Assembly (NCBI GenBank): GCA_035536775.1
Contig: DATLNM010000048.1
Span: 1-64,000 of the forward strand
DNA: 64,000 bases
From: DATLNM01 sp035536775
GTDB taxonomy: Bacteria > Actinomycetota > CADDZG01 > WHSQ01
Direction of reading: 5' to 3'
The translations under genes were made by a program, and so were the position numbers. Under the pieces are notes generated by a model. It was not told where the DNA came from. It saw nothing but the letters and a program-made list of their open reading frames with translations, and ran no database searches. Shown one piece after another: positions 8,580 through 17,439 of the stretch (position 1 is its first letter; every line of letters starts with the position of its first letter).

Positions 8580-10685
8580 TCAGTCTGAGGTGAACGCGGG
8601 CGAAGCTGCTGAAGAATGGCCTTGCAGATGCTCGCGACCCGTCAAGAACGCGAGCCCGTACAGGATGGCTGCGGCGATCAGGAGCGCGCGATACCCAACC
8701 ACTAGAGCCGAGTATTCGAGCACCCCACCGACCATTGCGCCCAGCAGGTTCGCGCCGAAGGCCGTCGTGGAAGAACCGACATCCTTGAAACGCTCGGCGA
8801 AGACGAGATTCGCGAGGAAGATCGGTGTGAACGCCACGACGATCGCGGCGACGAAGCGCGGCACAATCGACAGGCTTAGCAGCGCGCTGCCCGGTATCAA
8901 GTACGCCACCACAAGGGATGCCAGCAAGAAGTAGTAGAGCCGAACGGGATGTTTGAACCTGACGTGCCGCGCGACCTCGATAGCGCCGAGTACCGATAAA
9001 AGGATCCCGGTGAAAACGACGGCATTGACGAACCATGTGGTTCCGAACAGCAGGGCGAACTGGACGACGTTCTTAGTCTCGAGAAGTAGGAACGCAACCC
9101 CCATGAAGAAAAGGTCCGTATATCTGCGCATCCCCCTGAGTGGCCCCGCGGCGACCCGCACCATCGCCAGGGACGCGAGGAGGATGAGCAGTACCGTCTG
9201 CAGATAGAGCGAGGGGATCCCGCGCTCCTTCAGATAGAGGAAGGGGTAGTCATCTGTGGCGGGGGGCGGAGCCTCAGCTGCGACCTGCGCGATCGTCTCG
9301 CATTGCAGCGCGCCCGACTCGTCGCTGACCATCATCAGCGCGAGCCCTCCACCAACCCCGAGCGTATCGATGCACGGCGGATGCCCGTAGACCTCGTCGA
9401 GGGTTCTAACTAGCCGGTCGATCAGCCACTGCTCGCGATAGAAGTTGTACATGGCGAACACGCCACCGGGTTTGAGGTGACGGCGCGCTTCGACCATCGC
9501 TTCTTTCGTGAATAGATAACTCTCGAGGCGAAGCGCGGCTTGCCCCGACACCAACGTCAGCGAGTCGGGTAGCGCGAACAAGATGAGGTCGTATTTCTTG
9601 TCGTTGCGTTCGAGGAACGCGCGCCCGTCGTCGATATAACCGTCGACCCGTTCGTCGGCGTACGGCTGATCGGGGTGGAACTCCTCACCCAGACCGAACA
9701 GGCGCGGGTCGATCTCAACCGCGTCGACATGCTGAGCACCGGCGTTCAGGGCGATCGCGACGTCGGTACCGTTGCCGGCACCGACCACGAGCACGTCTTG
9801 GAGTGGATTACCAACCGCACGTTGATAAGGCAGGAAGTAGATCGGCTCGAGCTGTCTCCTGAGCTCCGTCGATTGGATCGCCTGGTGAGGGATCCCATTG
9901 ACCGCGATTCCGTAGCTCCCTTGGTCACCCGGCTCGAGGGTGATTTTGTAGTAAGGAGACCACCTATCCAACTCTTCACGTGACTCACCAGTGAGCATCA
10001 ACAGCAAGATGACGACGGCTGCGACCTGGATCCAGTTCATGTCGCGTCCGTAGAGATAGGTGAACAACGCGGCCGCGATGAGCCCCCAGAAGACCGGTGG
10101 CGCGCTCATGAACGCCAGAGCCGAGTACGCGACGATCCCGATGATGCTTCCCATGATGTCGAGGCGATAAGCCTCGAGCGGCTCGAAGCGGGCGAATGTG
10201 CGCGCCACACCCTCCGCGAGCATCGCGAGCGTTGCAGCAACGAAGATGAAGATGATCGGCAGCGTCAGCCATGTAGGAAGGCCCGTGGACGAGAACTCAC
10301 CGAAATAGATGACGTCGCTGCCGGAGCGATTGATCTTGACCGGGAAGACCAGCACGAACGCCACGAGGAGCGATAACGCGACCGGCGCCCACGGCCACAG
10401 GTTGACCTTCGATCGAGCGCGCAGGAACCCCAGGCCGATCCCGAGGAAGCTCCCGAGCAGGACGAAGTTGGAGAAGTAGCTCAGATAGACGACGTTGGAC
10501 CCCGTCCACCGGATGAGCGCGATCTCGACGAACAACATCAGCGCGCTCAGGAGGATCAGGCGCAAGCGGTCGCTCCGATCGGGTGGGGCGACCTCCGCTA
10601 CGACCTCATCTGGCACTAGCTGATCTGACACGACTTCATCAGTGCCCCCTATTGCTTCGACCGAAGCGCCGTCCTCGTTATCCAC
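8580..10685 (-). CDS. membrane protein with spermidine/spermine synthase-like methyltransferase domain
   Basis: Large protein of 701 residues. The N-terminal third has about seven hydrophobic helices (from LRLILLSALMLFVEIALIRW). A soluble Rossmann domain of the spermidine synthase type follows, with VLVVGAGNGTDVAIAL, DAVEIDPRL and DGRAFLERNDKKYDLI, and then a second group of about seven helices. Related proteins are often named fused MFS/spermidine synthase, but polyamine activity is not proven for them. I chose GTG 10685 because AAGGA lies 5 nt upstream; the longer ATG at 10703 would start within the T-run of the preceding terminator. The gene leads the operon hydrolase, MurF-like, ddl. Confidence 0.82.
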   Translation of the reverse strand: MDNEDGASVEAIGGTDEVVSDQLVPDEVVAEVAPPDRSDRLRLILLSALMLFVEIALIRWTGSNVVYLSYFSNFVLLGSFLGIGLGFLRARSKVNLWPWAPVALSLLVAFVLVFPVKINRSGSDVIYFGEFSSTGLPTWLTLPIIFIFVAATLAMLAEGVARTFARFEPLEAYRLDIMGSIIGIVAYSALAFMSAPPVFWGLIAAALFTYLYGRDMNWIQVAAVVILLLMLTGESREELDRWSPYYKITLEPGDQGSYGIAVNGIPHQAIQSTELRRQLEPIYFLPYQRAVGNPLQDVLVVGAGNGTDVAIALNAGAQHVDAVEIDPRLFGLGEEFHPDQPYADERVDGYIDDGRAFLERNDKKYDLILFALPDSLTLVSGQAALRLESYLFTKEAMVEARRHLKPGGVFAMYNFYREQWLIDRLVRTLDEVYGHPPCIDTLGVGGGLALMMVSDESGALQCETIAQVAAEAPPPATDDYPFLYLKERGIPSLYLQTVLLILLASLAMVRVAAGPLRGMRRYTDLFFMGVAFLLLETKNVVQFALLFGTTWFVNAVVFTGILLSVLGAIEVARHVRFKHPVRLYYFLLASLVVAYLIPGSALLSLSIVPRFVAAIVVAFTPIFLANLVFAERFKDVGSSTTAFGANLLGAMVGGVLEYSALVVGYRALLIAAAILYGLAFLTGREHLQGHSSAASPAFTSD

Positions 10686-10701
10686 GGCGTTCCTTATACA
10701 C

Positions 10702-10741
10702 AAAACGACCGCCCCTCAGGGGGGCGGTGAGGGGCGGTCGT
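10702..10741 (-). terminator. intrinsic terminator after the 64-residue ORF
   Basis: A perfect 14-bp inverted repeat (10705-10718 with 10728-10741, loop of 9 nt) is followed on the minus strand by TTTT. It sits 22 bp downstream of the small minus-strand gene ending at 10764 and just before the start of the membrane synthase gene, so it separates two transcription units. Confidence 0.85.
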
Positions 10742-10763
10742 GGGGAGGTGGTGCGGGGGGAGA

Positions 10764-10958
10764 TCAGTTGTCGGCGTTGATGAAGTCCTCGCAGGCGTCG
10801 ATCAGCTCCTCGATAGCGGCGGTCATGCTCGCTCTGCGGGAGACCCCGAGGGCGAAGTTCTCATCGAGCTTCTTCCAGACTTCCTGGTGGGCTCGGCGCA
10901 GCTGCTCGTCACGGTTGCTCCTCTTGCTGGTCGTTGCGAGCACTTGGGTCTGCCTCAT
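10764..10958 (-). CDS. small hypothetical protein (64 aa)
   Basis: Unrecognised protein of 64 residues, mostly helical and charged: RDEQLRRAHQEVWKKLDENFALGVSRRASMTAAIEELIDACEDFINADN. There is no signal peptide or membrane segment. The start at ATG 10958 is supported by a good ribosome binding site (GAGAGGGA about 5 nt upstream), and the gene ends 22 bp before a strong intrinsic terminator, so it is very probably a real single-gene transcript. It is divergent from the kinase gene at 11092, with 133 bp between the starts that would hold both promoters. The function is unknown. Confidence 0.68.
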   Translation of the reverse strand: MRQTQVLATTSKRSNRDEQLRRAHQEVWKKLDENFALGVSRRASMTAAIEELIDACEDFINADN

Positions 10959-11091
10959 TGCCGTCCCTCTCTTCGTGACTTCATCTGCCTGTATCGACAG
11001 CTTGGGGGTTGGGCGTGCCTGGGGAAATACGTAAATGGACGGATATTTCGGACGACTACGTGCCGTAGCGGGCGCAGTAGGGTGCGACACC

Positions 11092-11628
11092 ATGGACCGC
11101 CGGATAGTCATCGTCGGAAGCTTCTCGACCGGTAAGACGACGCTTGCCGAGCTTCTTGCCCGCCGGCTCGACCTCCCGCTGCTCCCAGAGACCGCGCGCG
11201 AGGTGGTGGAACTGGGCTTCAAGCTCGATAAAGACGCCACCCCCGAGACCGAGACCCTCATCTTCCTGAAGCAGTTCAACAACGAGCTGGCCAACGAGGA
11301 GTTCGTCGGAGACCGCTCCTTGATCGATGTCATGGCCTATGCCCGGTGGGTGCTCGAGAACCAAGCTCCGACCAAGGAGCGGGCGCTGTGGGACGAGTGC
11401 GAGAAGATCGCAGAGCGCAAGCTCCGCACGAATTACTCCCACGTCTACTACCTGCCGATCGAATTCCCCATCGTGCTCGACGGCCTGAGGCCCGACGATC
11501 CGGTCTTTCAGAAGGAGATCGACGAGCGGATCACGGGCCTGCTGCGATCTCATGCGATCAAGTACGAAACGGTCACCGGATCGATCCAAGAGCGCTTGGA
11601 CCGGATCGCAGCCGACTTCGAGAGCTAG
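11092..11628 (+). CDS. AAA-type ATPase/kinase (NadR-like fold)
   Basis: P-loop protein of 178 residues. The Walker A motif IVGSFSTGKTTLAELLARRL is at residues 6-25, with TAREVVELGF shortly after, a nucleoside-kinase-like DRSLIDVMAYARWV segment, and YYLPIEFPIVLDGLRP later. This pattern is that of the AAA_28/NadR kinase-domain family, which phosphorylates nicotinamide riboside or other small nucleosides. The true substrate cannot be read from the sequence. The start is ATG 11092, with TAGGGT ending 8 nt upstream and no ribosome binding site (leaderless type). Its TAG stop shares the four bases CTAG with the stop codon of the convergent gene. Confidence 0.75.
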   Translation: MDRRIVIVGSFSTGKTTLAELLARRLDLPLLPETAREVVELGFKLDKDATPETETLIFLKQFNNELANEEFVGDRSLIDVMAYARWVLENQAPTKERALWDECEKIAERKLRTNYSHVYYLPIEFPIVLDGLRPDDPVFQKEIDERITGLLRSHAIKYETVTGSIQERLDRIAADFES

Positions 11629-12677
11629 ATAACCCGGACCGGTTTCCTCTGGGAGCGCCCGGCGAGGTGGTCGGGGTGCTGCTGGTCCCACCGAACTTCG
11701 AAGGTCGTGGGCTTCTTCACCCTCTGAGTCCAGCGCGCCGTGCACGAGCCCGACAACCGCGCGGAGGCAACCTTCGTCAGCCTCCCTCTCACTGCCTTCA
11801 GCAGCGTCACGATGGTGCCGTCGTGGCCGCTGCAGGGCGCAACCTTGGTGCGCAAGGCGATCCGCTGTCCCCGCCGCACCTTGTTGTCCGATAGGCGAAG
11901 GCTGACCTTCACCCTGACGAGCACGGGTTCGGTATCGGAGTTGGCCTCCGCGCACTTCGGCGACCCGTCTACGTGCGCGACGTAGTTCGCCCCCCGATCG
12001 GCGTCGTAGGAGCCGCTGAATGTCCCATCCGCACCCGAGGTCAAGACGTCGAACGGCTGAGTGCTGTCCTCGCCGAGCACGGTGCGGAGGATCTCGACGG
12101 TCTGGCCCGCAGCACAGGAACCCTCGGCCGAGCTGATGCCCCCGGTGAGCGTGAAGGGGGCGCCGAAGGTGCGTTTCACGTCGGACGCCTCGAGGGTGAG
12201 TACGCGCGCGAAGGTCGTGGCCGATGTCGCAGTCGAGGCGGATCCGGCCGACGAGACCACAGTCGTGGTTGCGGTCGCCGTGGACGTCGAAGTCGTGGTC
12301 GCAGTGACGGTTGCGGTGCCGGTGGTGGAGGTCGTGGTCGCAGTGGCCGTACTGGTGGCGGTCGTGGTGACCGTAGATGTCGTTGTTGCACCGGGAGTGG
12401 GCGTCTCTGAAGGCCCGATCGAAGCGGTTGTCGTAACCGTCACGGTAGTCGTCGGGGCCGCCGACGTGGTCGCCGAAGAGGGACATGGGGTGGCAGTTGG
12501 CGTCTGGGTGCCCGAGGGGGTGATCGTGAAGAAGCTGCCGGCGGGGCACGGGTCAGGCTGGCGTGGCCCTGAGGCGGCCCCCGAAGCAACCGCCCCCAGC
12601 CCGGACAACGATAGCCCCAGCACGATGGCGAGCGTGAACGCCCGGCCCTTGGTCGACGGTTGCGTACAAGCGTTCAT
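11625..12677 (-). CDS. secreted protein with Thr/Ser-rich stalk
   Basis: Exported protein of 350 residues. It has a signal peptide (hydrophobic FTLAIVLGLSLSGLGAVASGAA), a Thr/Ala/Ser/Pro low-complexity stalk from about residue 50 to 155, and a C-terminal half with two beta-rich segments containing Cys pairs (EGSCAAGQTVEIL...GADGTFSGSYDADRGANYVAHVDGSPKC and VAPCSGHDGTIVTLL...GSCTARW). The layout matches the plus-strand gene at 16036, including ASGPRQ after the signal peptide, so the two are paralogues. ATG 12677 has a strong ribosome binding site (GGGGAGGG). It lies close to the FN3-type gene but with its own leader, which has an 8-bp inverted repeat at 12733-12757. A surface or adhesive role is inferred, not shown. 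Confidence 0.75.
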   Translation of the reverse strand: MNACTQPSTKGRAFTLAIVLGLSLSGLGAVASGAASGPRQPDPCPAGSFFTITPSGTQTPTATPCPSSATTSAAPTTTVTVTTTASIGPSETPTPGATTTSTVTTTATSTATATTTSTTGTATVTATTTSTSTATATTTVVSSAGSASTATSATTFARVLTLEASDVKRTFGAPFTLTGGISSAEGSCAAGQTVEILRTVLGEDSTQPFDVLTSGADGTFSGSYDADRGANYVAHVDGSPKCAEANSDTEPVLVRVKVSLRLSDNKVRRGQRIALRTKVAPCSGHDGTIVTLLKAVRGRLTKVASARLSGSCTARWTQRVKKPTTFEVRWDQQHPDHLAGRSQRKPVRVI

Positions 12678-12803
12678 CGAGCCCTCCCCGGTCCCGGCGC
12701 AGTGCGACAGAGAGGTGACTTTACTCTAGATGTAACTCAGTTCGCCACCCTGAGTTAACTAGAACGCCCTGAGGGAGGGGCCTGTAGCGGGATCGAACGC
12801 GCC

Positions 12804-12829
12804 GCGGCCCGCCTCGATGGGCGGGCCGC
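12804..12829 (-). terminator. GC-rich hairpin after the FN3-repeat gene
   Basis: A 10-bp perfect stem (12804-12813 with 12820-12829, 6-nt loop) lies 17 bp downstream of the minus-strand gene ending at 12847. There is no T-run after it, so it may be a weak or factor-assisted terminator. Confidence 0.55.
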
Positions 12830-12846
12830 TCGCAGGACCTAGCTGC

Positions 12847-15612
12847 TTAGTGGAAGTGGCGTCGAGCTCGCGAGGTCGCGATAGAGCAGATCTCCGAACC
12901 GACTTTGGAGCGCTTTATGCGTGCTCGGTAGGTGCCCGGCGTGTCTGGGATCGAGGCGCGATAAGTACCGGAATCCGACGTGCGGACCGTCTTGATCGTC
13001 TGCCACACCGCATCGTCGAAAAGCTGGATAAGCACACGGTCGGTAAGACATCCCCCCGAGCCCAAGGTCGATATGCGTCCCGACACCGAGAGGTGCCGCT
13101 CCAGCTTCAGGGTGACGGACCGATTTCCAACGCCAGGCTGACCAACGCCGAACGACCTGATCGAAGATAGGGCGCTTGGGGACCCGTCCGCGTCGAGGGC
13201 GAGGACCGACCAGTAATAGACCCCTCGGGGCAACCTGACGAATGGCGCCCAAGAAGTCATGGTCGTCGTCTGAGTGTCAACGATGCTCTCGAAGTCGGGA
13301 TCGGTACTGACCGCCCACACGTAGGACACCGCTCTCTCGGTTCCCTTCCACTGGAACAACGGGAACTCTGAAAGCTCGACCCCCGGCTTCGGCGTCAACA
13401 GCGCTGGTGCCCCGGGCTTCAGGGTGACGAGGCGTCCCAGCGACCACGGCCCGGGCTTCCCGCTCGCATCCTGCCTGCGGACACGCCACGCATAGTCCCC
13501 GGGCGGGAGGGACTGCAACGGCGCGAACGCGGTCGTGCTCGTGATCTGGCTCGCAACGAGGTTGATCGCCGAGAACTGAAGGTCGCCCTTCTTGTAGATC
13601 TCGACCTCGTACGTGTTGGCATACGGCTGTGGGCTCCATGCGAAGTACGGCAGACCGGAGACGGTCGCCTTATCGGCTGGGAACGCCAAGACGACGCGCG
13701 GGGACGATTTCGTCAAGCGTCGCGTCTCACTGAACGTAAGGGAGTTGCCGCTTGCATCGATGGCCTGGACGCGCCAGTACAGCGGGCCCTCGGGATAGGT
13801 GGTCCCCGACGCGGTGTAGGTCGTCTGATCGACGATAGCGGAGTCCAGGATCGTCGCGAAGTCGGCAACGGTCGAGACCTCGATCTTGTAGGTCGCGGCC
13901 TCGTCCGTCCCTGGAGGATTCGCGCTCTGGTTCGTGGCGAGGTAGTCGCGCCACGTGAACGTCACCTGATTCTCCACGGTCGCCGCGTCGGCAGGCGATA
14001 CGAGCTCCACCGCCGGCGAGCGCTTCCGGAACGACTGAGCCTTGTGGAACACGGTGTTGTCGTACTTGCCGCAACGCGTGAGCGCATGGTCGTTGCATGC
14101 ACGGACGAACCAGTAATAGGACTCTCCCGCTTGGTTGTCGAGCAGCGACTCCGGCGGTGTGTAGCTGTTGAACGGAGTGCTTATGTCCTGAACCACGTTC
14201 GTAAAGTTGGGATCCAACGCGATGGCGACCTCGTAACGAACCGCCTGAGGGAGATGGTTCCAGCGCAGCGTGGGCGTCTCTGTGAGCGGAACGCATTGCG
14301 CGGCTCCCGTGCACGACGCCGGCGCCACATAGGTCACATCGGGGACGTCAGTGGTCTCCGACGCCGTGCGGCCGACAGCCGTGAATGTCGATGGCTCAGA
14401 GTAGGGGCTCACAACTCCGGAGGGCGCGTCGACGCCGCGCACGCGCCAGTACACCGTGCCACCTTTGATGTCGCACGGCTCCGACAGAGTGAAGCGCGTG
14501 TGGTTGGTGGTGCAAGTAATGATCTTCTGTCCGGGCGAGAAGTTGGGGTCTTTGTAGAAGTCCACCTCGTAGCTCGCGGCGTGGTCAACCGGAGTCCACG
14601 ACATGTCGGGGTCGGTCAGTGTCGTTCCCGGCGGAGGGCCAAGGATTATGGGCTTGTCAACCCACCCTCGCCGGAACTGCCGTTCCTGCGACCACTCGCC
14701 GAGGTTCGGAGGCGATGCCTGGTCGAGAGCCCGCACGCGCCAGTAGTACGACGCGTTGTCAAGGGTCACCGCCGGCGAGAAGCGCGTCGAGCGCACGGTT
14801 GCCTGGAGCGTGACGTTGTTAGCCCAATCGCCGTTGGGGCTGACCTGGAGCTCGTAGCTCGAGGCGCCAACGACAGGTTCCCATTCGAAGACCACATCCT
14901 CGATGGGCGAGAGCGTCGTGTCCGCGGGAGAGACGAGCTGCGGCGCCGAGTCCCACTCGACGCGATACGTCCGAACCTCCGACCGCGCCGTGTTGACCTC
15001 GTTGTCGAACGCGCCCTGCACTCTCCAATAGAAAGTCTGGCCGACGGTTTGCGGTGAGGTCAGGGCGAAGTAAGTGCTCTCGGTGAGCACCTCGGTCGCA
15101 TTGATGAAGTTCGGTGCGTCATCGATCTCGAGCTTGTATGTCTTTACACCCGTGACCGGCTCCCACGAGAACAGCGGCGGATCTGTGGGATGGGTCAGTG
15201 TCGCCCCGTTCTCCGGGGTTATCAGGACGGGGGCGTTAGACGAAACCTTCTGGAAGCTCGCGCGGGCGAACTTCCCCGCGACCCCGGCTGCGTCGATGGC
15301 CGCGACGCGCCAGACCAGTTGGCCCAACGGGAGCGGTTCGGGCGGCGTAGCCCGCGTGTTGAACGTGTCGACGGTGTACACGATCTCGGTGAAGGACTGG
15401 TTGCGCGACACCTGCACCCTGTAGATCGATGCACCGGGCACGCGCTTCCATCGAAAGATCGGGTTGCCCTTCACTGCCTGGCCGGGCTTGGGATTAACGA
15501 GCTCGGGCAGCCCCGGGGCCGCCCCGGCACTCGACGGGATCGACGCCAAAACACCTGCCGCCAAGACGCATACCAAGACCCGTGCGATGAACGATCTCCC
15601 GCTGTGACGCAT
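12847..15612 (-). CDS. large secreted protein with multiple fibronectin type III-like domains
   Basis: Exported protein of 921 residues. The signal peptide (ARVLVCVLAAGVLASIPSSAGAA) is followed by about eight repeats of roughly 95-110 residues. Each has the pattern of a conserved Pro-rich opening (LVNPKPGQAV, LITPENGATL, LVSPADTTL, LAFPADKATV, LLTPKPGVEL), a FxWxPVxGAxxYxxEI core and a YYWRVRAxD ending, as in fibronectin III-like beta-sandwiches. The last 85 residues form a different domain (VTLKLERHLSVSGRI...GTYRASIPDTPGTYRARI), similar to the C-termini of the genes at 11625 and 16036. No catalytic motif, sortase signal or transmembrane anchor is visible, so it probably binds surfaces or polymers outside the cell. 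Confidence 0.82.
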   Translation of the reverse strand: MRHSGRSFIARVLVCVLAAGVLASIPSSAGAAPGLPELVNPKPGQAVKGNPIFRWKRVPGASIYRVQVSRNQSFTEIVYTVDTFNTRATPPEPLPLGQLVWRVAAIDAAGVAGKFARASFQKVSSNAPVLITPENGATLTHPTDPPLFSWEPVTGVKTYKLEIDDAPNFINATEVLTESTYFALTSPQTVGQTFYWRVQGAFDNEVNTARSEVRTYRVEWDSAPQLVSPADTTLSPIEDVVFEWEPVVGASSYELQVSPNGDWANNVTLQATVRSTRFSPAVTLDNASYYWRVRALDQASPPNLGEWSQERQFRRGWVDKPIILGPPPGTTLTDPDMSWTPVDHAASYEVDFYKDPNFSPGQKIITCTTNHTRFTLSEPCDIKGGTVYWRVRGVDAPSGVVSPYSEPSTFTAVGRTASETTDVPDVTYVAPASCTGAAQCVPLTETPTLRWNHLPQAVRYEVAIALDPNFTNVVQDISTPFNSYTPPESLLDNQAGESYYWFVRACNDHALTRCGKYDNTVFHKAQSFRKRSPAVELVSPADAATVENQVTFTWRDYLATNQSANPPGTDEAATYKIEVSTVADFATILDSAIVDQTTYTASGTTYPEGPLYWRVQAIDASGNSLTFSETRRLTKSSPRVVLAFPADKATVSGLPYFAWSPQPYANTYEVEIYKKGDLQFSAINLVASQITSTTAFAPLQSLPPGDYAWRVRRQDASGKPGPWSLGRLVTLKPGAPALLTPKPGVELSEFPLFQWKGTERAVSYVWAVSTDPDFESIVDTQTTTMTSWAPFVRLPRGVYYWSVLALDADGSPSALSSIRSFGVGQPGVGNRSVTLKLERHLSVSGRISTLGSGGCLTDRVLIQLFDDAVWQTIKTVRTSDSGTYRASIPDTPGTYRARIKRSKVGSEICSIATSRARRHFH

Positions 15613-16035
15613 CCGCCCCCCCTAGTAGATGACCAGTTGCGCCCGGAGCCTCAATGACGCGCGCCGGGCAAGGCTAAAGCCCCGGGACTGCTCACGCCAG
15701 GGCATCAAAAGAGAAACGGCGCAGAAGGTGCAAGGGTCGCGCCCGCCCGCCCAATCACGGGGCGGGCGGGCGGACCTGAAGGGTTAGCGGCGGGCGCGCA
15801 CCGATGCGCTGATCGGCGCCTCGGTCGGCGGGGCGAGACGCGACCCGCGGAATATCCCACCTCAGAAGCTCCCTGCCTGCTCCAGATCACCCCGATGGCC
15901 TGGTGGGGGTGTTTGTCGGGCAGCTTCCCTGGGCAAGTAGCGGTACTCCGGACCTGAACGCGTCCGTTGACAGCGCCAAGCTAAGAAGAGATGACAGCAC
16001 GAACCTAGTCAAGACAACCAAGAAGAGGGGGCAAC
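15613..16035. other. 423-bp divergent intergenic region with a strong GC hairpin
   Basis: No gene is supported here. It lies between the divergent starts of two secreted-protein genes and must carry both promoters. It holds a perfect 13-bp inverted repeat (15740-15752 with 15760-15772, loop AATCACG) without a T-run. It also holds two related motifs on the plus strand, GGGCAAG followed about 12 nt later by CGG-GAC-TG and ACGC (around 15668-15700 and 15932-15965). I could not match these to a known riboswitch. Confidence 0.4.
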
Positions 16036-17097
16036 ATGAGCAGAGGGACTTCGAAGACCAGCTCCGCACTCGCCTGGTGGCATCGAGCCGTCACCGGGGA
16101 AGACTCGCGGTCGGGCCAAGGCTCAACCATGAAGCGTGCCTTCAGCCTTGCTCTGGCGCTAGGGCTGTCGATCTCCGGAGTCGGGATCGTCGCCGCAGGA
16201 ACGGCATCTGGTCCGCGCCAGGCCCTCCAGTGTCCCAGCGGTCAGACCGTGACCTTCACCCCCCCGTCTCCGAGTGCCTCCCCCTCGACGTCGCCGTGCC
16301 CGACCGTGTCGGCAAGCGCGACCGCGAGCGGAACCGCGACGGGGACGGCTGCCGCGACCGGTACGGCGACCGCGACCGGGACCGTTAGCGCGGCGCCGAC
16401 CGTGACCACTACCACTACGGGGTCACCTGGACCGACATCGACAGTCACTGTCTCGCCTGGACCGACTGGGACCGCCGGCACGCAATCGCCCGGACCCACA
16501 ACGACCGCGACGGCAACCGTGACGCCTACGCCTGCGGCACCGCAGTGCTCGGACGGGCTCGACAACGACAACGACGGCCAGAGGGACTTCCCGTCAGACA
16601 AGGGCTGCGTCAGTGCCCAGGACCCGAGCGAGCTCGACACGATTCCCCCGCAGGGCACCCCGAAGTGCTCGGATGCCTTGGACAACGACGGTGACGGCAA
16701 GATCGACCACCCCGCCGACCCGGGTTGCGACTCGCCCCAGGACGACTTCGAGGCCGACAACCGTGGTGGTGGTGGTGGCGGCGGCGGCGGAACCAAGTTC
16801 GTCCGATCGAGGGTCAGCATCAACCACGACTTCTCGCCTCACCGCTTCTTCGGCCGTGTTCGTTCCCCGCTCAGCCGTTGCGAGCGTGGACGTCGGGTCG
16901 TGGTGCGCAAGGTAACGCCGGGGACCGACGACTTCATCGGTCGAGACCGGACTAACCGTCGCGGACGTTGGAGCGTAACGGCGGCTCACAGCGCAGGCTC
17001 TTACTACGCCAAGGTGCGCCGCAAGGCGTTCACCGCCGGTGGCCGCAGGGTCGTCTGCCGGGCCGACCGCTCACGCACGATCAGTGTGACGAGCTAG
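16036..17097 (+). CDS. secreted protein with Thr-rich stalk, Gly run and DNDGDG repeats
   Basis: Exported protein of 353 residues. After a 31-residue leader, the signal sequence MKRAFSLALALGLSISGVG precedes ASGPRQ. A Thr/Ala/Ser/Pro stalk follows (about 70-165), then two copies of a Cys-bounded calcium-loop-like motif (CSDGLDNDNDGQRDFPSDKGC and CSDALDNDGDGKIDHPADPGC), a run of nine Gly, and a basic beta-rich C-terminal domain. ATG 16036 has the better ribosome binding site (GAGGGGGC), while ATG 16129 gives a more typical signal peptide. I list the longer form but the shorter one may be the real protein. It is a paralogue in layout of the gene at 11625-12677. It is probably a surface protein that may bind calcium; the function is unknown. 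Confidence 0.72.
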   Translation: MSRGTSKTSSALAWWHRAVTGEDSRSGQGSTMKRAFSLALALGLSISGVGIVAAGTASGPRQALQCPSGQTVTFTPPSPSASPSTSPCPTVSASATASGTATGTAAATGTATATGTVSAAPTVTTTTTGSPGPTSTVTVSPGPTGTAGTQSPGPTTTATATVTPTPAAPQCSDGLDNDNDGQRDFPSDKGCVSAQDPSELDTIPPQGTPKCSDALDNDGDGKIDHPADPGCDSPQDDFEADNRGGGGGGGGGTKFVRSRVSINHDFSPHRFFGRVRSPLSRCERGRRVVVRKVTPGTDDFIGRDRTNRRGRWSVTAAHSAGSYYAKVRRKAFTAGGRRVVCRADRSRTISVTS

Positions 17098-17126
17098 ACC
17101 ACAGTTTCATAACGAAGCAAGCAACG

Positions 17127-17163
17127 AGGGGCGAAGGTCGAGAGACCTTCGCCCCTCTTTCTT
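17127..17163 (+). terminator. intrinsic terminator
   Basis: A perfect 13-bp stem (17127-17139 with 17144-17156) with GAGA loop is followed by CTTTCTT. It lies 30 bp after the secreted-protein gene on the plus strand. Confidence 0.9.
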
Positions 17164-17439
17164 ATGTCGCCGACGCCGGAAGAAGAAAGAAACATGGCCT
17201 ACCCCGTCGGGACACTCCAGCATTCATCGCTCATACCGTCGCCCCATCCAGTTTGCGGATGACTTCGGCACAGGTAGGTGTCGAGCGTCATCGCTACCCC
17301 TGGGGCACTCTCCTAGAGGCTATGCCTCGGGTATGACAGTTCCGGAACCGGCCCCTGAGGCGCTCCCAATGCTCACCGCGCCGCGTGCACAGAGGCGAGC
17401 ACCAGCTAAGGGAAACCGCAGGTCAAAGTCGCGCTGGGG

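Noticed and set aside
15657..15710. Resemblance to a c-di-GMP (GEMM) riboswitch.
   Set aside because: GGGCAAG is present, but the GACGCAAAGCC half and receptor contacts do not match.
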